Positions 57,104 through 64,000 of a stretch of DNA of 64,000 bases are shown here, in pieces. The DNA comes from Myrica gale (lineage: Eukaryota > Streptophyta > Magnoliopsida > Fagales > Myricaceae), in contig OZ005612.1 of NCBI GenBank assembly GCA_963930655.1, positions 11,847,001 through 11,911,000 of the forward strand, given 5' to 3'. Below the pieces are notes generated by a model, which did not search any database, had not been told where the DNA came from, and was given only the letters and a program-made list of their open reading frames with translations. The position numbers were made by a program, and so were the translations under genes. How positions within the stretch are numbered: position 1 is the first letter of the stretch; each line of letters starts with the position of its first letter.

Positions 57104-57275
57104 CGCTCGAGCGCCAGTCGAGCACCGGTCGAGCGCCAACTTACTGTCTATTTCACTGCGTAGAATTCCCAAGGGCCGCTCGAGCACCTGTCGAGCGTTG
57201 GTCAAACGTCAAGGCACTGTCCATCATATTTCCTTAGGGCCGCTCGAGCGCCTGTTGCCCGCTGGTCGAGCGCAA
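57104..57275. repeat. CTCGAGCG palindrome cluster, second
   Basis: The same motif in groups near 57105, 57176 and 57240, close to the LTR's inner end on the plus strand. Confidence 0.75.
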
Positions 57276-59109
57276 TGTCACCTAAAAACAGGGTGATAAG
57301 AAAAATCTTCTTATTCCAACACCCTAATTGTGATCCTCCAATTATTTCAACTAAGTCCCCAAATACTCAATTTCAATATTGTTAAAATTACAACAACATA
57401 TCAATTCAATTACAATATAGATGCACAAAGTGCTAGGGGAAATATTCACCTAGACATATCCTTAGATTAATTCCCCTATACCTACCTTTCTCCATAATTA
57501 GGACACATCTTAAGGAGTCATAATTCTTTTACAAGGATAGAAAAAGTTGGGGTCTCACACATAGGATGGCTCACTCAGGATCCACATGTTGGCTGAGATA
57601 CAAGCTTAATGAACATAACCCCTCGGTAAACGAATTACGACTCATAAAAGTCTTTACATTGCATCTTGTTTGCAAACTTATACAAAACGTACTAGGCCAA
57701 CATACTGCCACTCAATCAAAACCAGCACTCACTAGTGCTACCTCGGAGTTCACCAACTCCGGCTCCAATTCCCAAACTTCCAGGATTTCTACGTGAGATA
57801 CTCCTCTGCTCCCCAGTTATCTTGCGGATCTGGAATGATACGATTTAAAAACTATGAGTCGAAAGACTCAGTAAGGAATAGCAATTTGAAACATGAGCTT
57901 TGATAAACATGACTTTAAAACTTACTTGCTTCAATACACTGTAGAGTTAACAAAAGAAATGCATAACTGTGAGTCATGAGATAGTGCATAAAAACCATGA
58001 TGCATATGCATGCTCCGTGATGCACATGCCATGCACTAAAATCTCTTGCCACTCTTGGCCTTTTCAAATGCATTTCAAATCTCGAAATTGGCCCCAGGCC
58101 CTTGAAAATATTTCTTTCATAACTTGTACTTGAAATTGGCCCCTGTCCCTTGAAAATCACTTATTCATACTTGTGGGCTTACTCGCTCCATTTAACCCCC
58201 TGAAGTCAGGGTTGTGCTGTTCCCATCGGAACTGTCCCCTATTTCCCTTGGAGACCTTACATACGGTCAAGCTAGCACACCTTCTCGCATTCGTCCTTCA
58301 GTGCCTAGACATGACCTTTGGAGGTGCCACACCTTCTCGAGCAACGTTCCTCGGTGTGGTTGCACATACCTCACGGACTAACCCATCCTTCACGAACAAC
58401 GTCCCTCGGTATGGGCGTCCATCCATCCATCCTTCACGAACAACGTCCCTCGGCATGGATGTCGAACCTCACTTAACTTGGTACGGGTTCAACCAAAACC
58501 TCCGGGCTTAATCATAACATAAATTCTCTTTCATTTGCATAAAACAACTTTTCATGTTTCTACGAAATGAACATGACATGCCACTCTTGAAAACATTGTA
58601 ATTTCATTTGCATCAAAACGTCTCTCTCATGCGTTCATGCAAATGATCATGCTATGACATGTTCGAAATACCATGCGTACTTGAAACATTCTTCATGCAA
58701 TACATTTCATATGTATTAAAAACATCTTGCCATGCACAATAAAACATGCAGTGTATCATTCCAGTTTTCCAAATCGGGTAAGATTCACTTACAGTACTCC
58801 TTGCAACCTTCTCGGTTCTCACTTGGCTCTCTTCCTACAAGGAATAGGTTCGATTCTCAATATGCTGAGTATACGTGAAATTATATCAACACGCTTCGGT
58901 TCTATGAACTATTCGAAGAAACCTATCTTGAAATCCACTAAGGAACGAATAGAGAAAAATAAGCACTTAACTTAATTTAACGGTATAATATAGTTGCCGG
59001 ATTTCTCTTAATCCAATTTGAACTTCCTGATCATCCCTTACCTTCGTACTTCCCGTCCTTCGGAATATATCCGAATAGCAATTATATTATATTTCTTCGA
59101 TATCATTAT

Positions 59110-59140
59110 TTCACGTGATATATATATATATATATATATC
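59110..59140. repeat. (TA)n microsatellite in the outer LTR
   Basis: About ten TA units. Confidence 0.85.
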
Positions 59141-61997
59141 GGTTTAATTCTTTTAATCATTTAAATATTTTATTTACTCTTTTCTTTAACTAATATTCAA
59201 AACTTAGGTTATTTAATCATTTAATATTTTATTGCAATATAATATATATAAACATATAAATGTCTCGATTAGGGTTTAATCGACACTAATGGATTTAGGA
59301 TTAAACCTAAGTCTCCCATTATTTCATGTGCTCCCCTAAACCTTACATTAAACCTTCAATAGCTTTAATCATGATTAAATCTTGATTTGGACCTTAACCC
59401 TCAGTTAATCCGAAATACTAACCCTAACTAGGGTTCCGAATAATATTTTCATTACATGTTTATGGTTCCTCAATATTATTCCAATTAGCCAAATCCCCAA
59501 CACAACAATTATAACCTATTTATCATAATTTACCATTAGGGTTCTTTTACTTTAACCATTCGGCCAACACTAGTTTTATGCATCCTTTAATCACAACTTC
59601 AACTCCAATGGTGATCCCATCCTCCATTCAACAATTTCACAACCTAGGATCTAAGAATCCAAACACCAACACAATATATCATGCTTATACCATTCGGCCA
59701 ACACATGTTTTCATCCAAATAATTAGGTTTTCTTTTGTTTCCTTCAATTTGCATGCATCCTTTACCTAACATAATTATCTACCATTCATTAAATCATAAA
59801 TCTTGCACATATCATGGCCAAGGTCCAGATCTAAACATGTACAAAATTATACATGAAGACCTAAGCATATCATATTCGGCCATACCTCAAAATGTCACAT
59901 TTTTCATGCTAAAACTTATAACATGCATATCCTTTGCATTTGTGACCTAACTAGCATGCATCAACTTCATTTCTCCATCAAATACTCCCATCAATATTAG
60001 ATCTACACTTTAGGAACTTCAACAACAATAGATCTAAGGGAATATTCATCTTACATTCGGCCAAACATATCATAAGTCTAGATCTAAACTTATCTAACAT
60101 ACATTGTTCTCCTTTTGTATTTATGACCTATTTGCATGCATTAACTCCATAGATCCGAACCTCTTTCATATGTACATTGTTTTTACATCATCAAGACCAT
60201 AGTTAAACACTTAGATCTAATATTAGAAAGACCAACAACACAAGATCTAAGCATATAATTCGGCCATCACTATACTTAACCAACAACAACACATTTTTGG
60301 CCTTACCTTGATGGTTATCACAAGCTTGAGTACCTAGCACAATAAAATGCCCTAAGTTAGAACTTATGAAAAACTTTAAGCAAGAACACTAAATAAAATC
60401 AAGCCTACCTCTACCTTCACCAAACTTTTACCCAAAACTCTCCCTTCTTCCAAGTTTCGGTTCACCCTCCTTAGAGTAGATCCAAGCTTGACTTGAGGTG
60501 CTAAGATGTGTTTTTATGGTGGGGGAAAAATATGGTGAACTTGAATGATTAGTTTTGATGGAAATGAACTAACTTCTTCAAGAGAAAGAAGACTAATGAG
60601 TAGGGTTTTCAAAAGAAGAAAATGAGGTTGCACAAGGAGAGATTTCGGTCACCACAAGGAGAGGTCTAGACTTGAGCTTTTGGAATGTGATTTAGAATGC
60701 AAGAAGAAGAGAGCAAACTTTGAGCTTAGATGAGGGGTTCGGTCAAGAGAGAAAAATGAGAGGGTTGAGAGGAAATGGTGTATTCGGCCAAGTGAGGGAA
60801 AATGGGGAGTGAAGTGAAATGCAAAGTGTGAATTGAGGCAATTGAATCTCCCAAGGAGAGTTAATGCTATGACAAATGACAAGGACAAAGTGAAAATGAC
60901 AAGAGAGAAGTTTGAAGGGGAAAAGGGGAGGAATGGGGCCTTGGTCGACCAAGCTTGCATTTTTTCCTTCTCTCATTTTTTTTCACCTTTTTCCCAACAT
61001 CAATTCTTGTCTCTTAAAGCATGACCTTGCATTGATTTCTCTCTCCTCTTGATCCATACGAGATTCACTCTTTCTCCTTTGCTTTTTCTCTTATTTCTCT
61101 TCCATTGAATTGTCTTGTCAATTAATTGCCATCTCATCACTTCTTTACAACTCACATCGGTAAATCACTTTATGGCTTTTTCATTCTCCTCATGTCCTTC
61201 ACGTAAATGGCTTTGTCACCTTTTGGTTTGCCTTTTTTTTTTTGTTTAGTTCATTCATGATGTTTGGTTAAAATACAACTAACTTTCTAGTTACTCTCAC
61301 AACTAGCTTCCAACTTAGTTACTTTTCACCTAACTTATCTCCTATAAGGTCTCTAGTTTATCTAGTTCAATTACATAGCTTATCACCTCATAAACACAAC
61401 AACTTATCATAGGAGAATGGCTCTAGCCTATCTCTACTATAGCCACATCAACTTATTGCATGAAAAGTTTCCTAGCTTATCACTATGATAAGCAAGTGTG
61501 CTTATCACTTAAAACTCTCTTAAACTTATCATATGTCTAGTAGCTTATCACCTAATATTCTAATGATAATTCAACTATTAATTTAGGCCACATGATAATA
61601 CTATGTGCCACCTATTAATGTCACACAAAAATATTCAATACTCTAAAGGAAATTCATGATTTTCCATTTAATTATTTTCGGCCTATATATAAAAATCTTT
61701 AATCATAATTTAATTTTATGGATTATGAAATATATTAGGCAAATGAAAAATATAAATACATGAGAGAAACTTACCTTGCAAGTTTCGGCTCTTAGGAGAA
61801 TATAATTAAACCTTGCACAAAACTTTCATAATGAAAGGAAAATAATGTAATAGAAAAATTTCATGAAATAAAATCTCATATTAATTAATGTACCTTATTA
61901 TAAAGCTTAGACCATACATTGGCCAAAAATATGGCTCCATAATAAAATTAAAAGCTAATACATAAGAATTAACATAAGAAATAATCGGGGTCTCACA

Positions 61998-62010
61998 TTC
62001 TCCCCTCCTT
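61998..62010 (-). other. Polypurine tract of the minus-strand gypsy element
   Basis: Minus-strand AAGGAGGGGAGAA lies immediately before the 3' LTR start TGTGAGACC. Confidence 0.75.
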
Positions 62011-62769
62011 ACAAAAATTCCGCCCCCGGAATTTCCTTTGGCTTTAAAAGTTTTGGTATCATACTGAGATACCTCTTAAAATATGGTTAATAGCTCGAAA
62101 ATAAGGCAGAAGAAATTCATAAATATAATGAACTAAATTGAGAAAAATTAGTAACATACAAAAGTATAATTAACTTCTTTATCTAAAAGAGAGAGTTTAG
62201 TTCTTACTTATTGCTCCAACCTCAAGTTCGAGCTTTCTTCAATCATTCACATAATGCCTTAAGCATTTGCATACCTCTTCTGCTAACTTTTGGTCATCCC
62301 AACTCCCTCCTTGATTATTACTTCTTTTCTTTCAGCACACTACTAATCCTTTATCCACAAGCATCAAGCTGACTTATGTAGAGAATTTAACAATCAAATC
62401 TCCAAGCTAATTCTGCTGCATATTTTTGCTTTTCTTCTTATTCCGGATCTAAGCCAAGGTAGCACAAAGTTTCTAGTTCCTCAACTCGAAATCTCCAAAG
62501 CTCGCACAAGTATTAGTAAATCAATACCTAATTAGCATCATCAAGGCATGGCCACAATTGCACTCTGCCCTCGATCCATATTTTCAAACTGGTGCTCCCC
62601 AAGGCGACATACTAGTGCCATTCTATATAGAACTTTCGATTATTGGAGCTGACCTTGGTTCTAAATTGATACCAATCTCCATTTCTCTAACTGGAGGTAA
62701 ACCAAGTAATGCCTCAAAACATACTCGAGAAACTCCTTCACTGCAGAGATTTCTTCTATCGTAGGGGCT
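62011..62769 (-). other. Degenerate internal region of the gypsy element
   Basis: Between the polypurine tract and the protease remnant there are only ~760 bp, and no RT, RNase H, integrase or chromodomain motif is legible. Most of pol has been deleted. The plus-strand ORF at 62558-62764 is not supported. Confidence 0.55.
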
Positions 62770-63060
62770 TTAGTCAAACTAAAAATCCATCACAATGTGC
62801 CAAATAACAATTCGGTCTCCCCTCCTTTTAGGATATGACCTTCGTCTCACTTTATACTAACACCGAGCACTGCCCACCAATCCATGCCTAGAATAAATCT
62901 TATCCCCCTGTTTCCATTATAATCAAATCAGGAATCATCATTTTCCTTTCAACTTCTATCGGACTATTCTTCAATATTCGATCTCAATTGACTCTGCCAC
63001 TAATAGGCAATAACACCATTAGAGTATATTCTCGTGATTCATGCCTCATATCCCTCGCCT
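62770..63060 (-). pseudogene. gypsy protease C-terminal remnant
   Basis: On the minus strand IEVERKMMIPDLIIMETGGI followed by RFILGMDWW corresponds to the gypsy protease tail (…L.VLDMKGFDVILGMDWL). Out of frame with the ORF above it and followed by stops. Confidence 0.75.
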
Positions 63061-63657
63061 TACATATGCAGATGCAATGAATGAATGCGTGGCCCCCAAA
63101 TCAAATAGGACTAACACTTCTTCCTGGGACAAAGGTAACTTACCTGCCACCACATTCGTTCGATCCTCGGCATCTTCCGGAGTTAGGGCATACAGCCTTG
63201 CTTGTGTCGGCCCCCCTGGCCTCCTGACGTTATTCTGCTGCACGGGTCGGGGTGCTGCGTTTGAGTCCCCCCCAACTTGACAGTACCTTGCTATATGGCC
63301 CGGCTTCCCACATTGGAAGCATACTCCCTGTCTGCAGCCTCCAAGGTGCCTCTTCCCACATCTATTACATAGTGGGAATTGGTTTCCCTCATTGTTCGGG
63401 ACTTCCCCAGATCCTTGATTCTGCCCTTGAGGTGGCTCTTGTCTATTCTTCTTCCAGGGTTTCTGGGGCACTGAGGGTTGGGAAGGTGCCTTCCTCTTCT
63501 GTTGCTCATAGTAAGCTTTTGTCCGCTGCAACCCCCTCTCTACAATAATGGCCCTCTCAACCACCTCTGCTAGAGTCCTCAGGTTGTGACTGTAAACTCG
63601 ATCGTAGATACGAGGATATAATCCTTCCTCGAATTTTCGTGCCTTCCTCCTCTTCAT
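63046..63657 (-). pseudogene. gypsy gag C-terminus, zinc knuckle and protease start
   Basis: The 203-residue minus-strand frame opens with KARKFEEGLYPRIYDRV (end of the gag core). A Gln/Pro/Lys-rich linker follows, then a CCHC knuckle CFQCGKPGHIARYC, and then the protease entry LFDLGATHSFIA. The usual protease triad is DSG; here Ser is replaced by Leu. It joins the upstream gag frame through a frameshift near 63650. Gag binds and packages the RNA; protease would cut the polyprotein. Confidence 0.88.
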
Positions 63658-64000
63658 CAGGCACTAGGTAAGGGGCGAACCTCACCAATTCCATGAAACG
63701 AGCAGCGTACTGCTCTATTGTCATCGTACCCTGGGCGAGAGTAGCGAACTCCCTCCCTCGCCTTTGCTTCCCGTGCTGTCCGTGGGAAATATCGGTCCAA
63801 AAATTCCTGTTGGAACCGCTCCCAAGTAATCGCTTGCTGACCCAACTCCTGAGCCAGTAATAATTTCGTCGATTGCCACCACCTCTTCGCATCGCCTTGT
63901 AACTTAAAGGCGGCGAAGCTGACGCGCTGAGCGTCGGTACACTCCAGAACTTCAAAGAGTTCTTTAATCTCCAGGAGCCAATTCTCCGCAATGATTCCAT
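63557..64000 (-). pseudogene. gypsy gag core (Retrotrans_gag), frameshifted, 5' end outside the window
   Basis: Across frames on the minus strand: AENWLLEIKELFEVLECTD, FAAFKLQGDAKRWWQS, WERFQQEFLDRYFPRTA, and then, in another frame, FATLAQGTMTIEQYAARFME and LVRFAPYLVPDEEEE. These are the classic blocks of plant gypsy gag. Shifts lie near 63750 (GAGGGAGGGA) and 63650. The start codon and the 5' LTR lie beyond 64000. Confidence 0.88.

Larger units (their letters stand above)
53872..57559 (-). mobile_element. Solo LTR (3688 bp) of the same gypsy family, nested in the LTR
   Basis: It begins TGTCACGCCCCGAACG, ends GGGGTCTCACA, and is flanked on both sides by CATAG (53867-53871 and 57560-57564). 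It shares with the outer LTR the phrases 'gagtcgaaagactcagtaagga' and 'cacaccttctcgcattcg'. No internal domain accompanies it. ORFs in it, including the overlapping frames at 55826-56753, are not called. Confidence 0.88.
53753..61997 (-). repeat. 3' LTR of a minus-strand gypsy element, split by a solo LTR
   Basis: Plus-strand limits TGTCACGCCCCG (53753) and GGGGTCTCACA (61997). On the minus strand it starts TGTGAGACCCC and ends GGGGCGTGACA. The parts are 53753-53871 and 57565-61997, about 4.55 kb after removing the insertion, which is long, as in Tekay/Del-type elements. It contains 'ttcgg(c)c(a)a' and AGATCTA phrases and many T-rich stretches. ORFs inside (57566-57796, 58173-58511, 60649-60976 and others) have no recognisable domain. 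Confidence 0.82.

Noticed and set aside
1..64000. tRNA, rRNA or organelle-derived sequence
   Set aside because: I looked for conserved rRNA words and clover-leaf arms and found only tRNA-complementary primer-binding sites; a covariance-model scan would be decisive.

Overview
The window is nuclear DNA of a dicot-type flowering plant. It is AT-rich, and almost all of it is transposable elements stacked inside one another. The evidence is Ty1-copia and Ty3-gypsy LTR elements primed by initiator-Met tRNA, plant L1-type LINEs with a C-terminal RNase H, CACTA and hAT DNA transposons, foldback elements and MITEs. I can support only one host gene that looks conserved over its length: a four-exon, plus-strand SET-domain gene of the SETD9 type at 41143-47845. 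I found no rRNA, tRNA, CRISPR or bacterial features. The species cannot be named from the sequence.

Layout. 1-13288: a LINE reading frame is split by a gypsy element (361-11687, TSD CTCTG), which is itself split at its primer-binding site by a SIRE/Maximus-like copia element (2124-11079, TSD AGAGG/AGAGC). 13289-15968: a GRF zinc-finger fragment, a GC-rich block and copy A of a duplicated locus. 15967-20943: a CACTA-like element full of CGATCGATCG motifs, with a TIR at 20943. 20944-23835: a fragment of LTR family R, a CT tract and an internally deleted hAT (TSD ATGGGGAG/TTGGGGAG). 24074-28200: a duplicated block carrying a LINE, cut by an LTR of family R. 28370-32715: a second CACTA end, an unrecognised ORF, duplicate copy B with a MITE, and a 1.6 kb foldback element. 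33152-40700: further family R LTRs and a second copy of the LINE block. In that copy a single LINE (35847-40700, TSD of about 13-15 bp) was invaded by an LTR, a 228 bp MITE and a second deleted hAT.

41143-47845 is the SETD9-like gene. Its exons join into a 405-codon frame only if the poly-G tract in exon 3 has 12 G; the window shows 13, which puts a stop codon before the SET domain. 48799-53745 is a second copy of the CGATCGATCG CACTA family, with a TNP2-type transposase-associated domain and later insertions. 53753-64000 is a minus-strand Ty3-gypsy element: gag and protease at 62770-64000, then a 3' LTR (53753-61997) into which a solo LTR of the same family (53872-57559, TSD CATAG) has inserted.

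The elements do not form a pathway. The window is a record of successive insertions, and the order of many of them can be read from target-site duplications and from frames that close up when an insertion is removed. I saw no convincing new biological system. The items most worth a second look are the poly-G frameshift in the host gene, the dated nesting, the long hairpin, and the clustered TCGA-centred palindromes in three unrelated element families.
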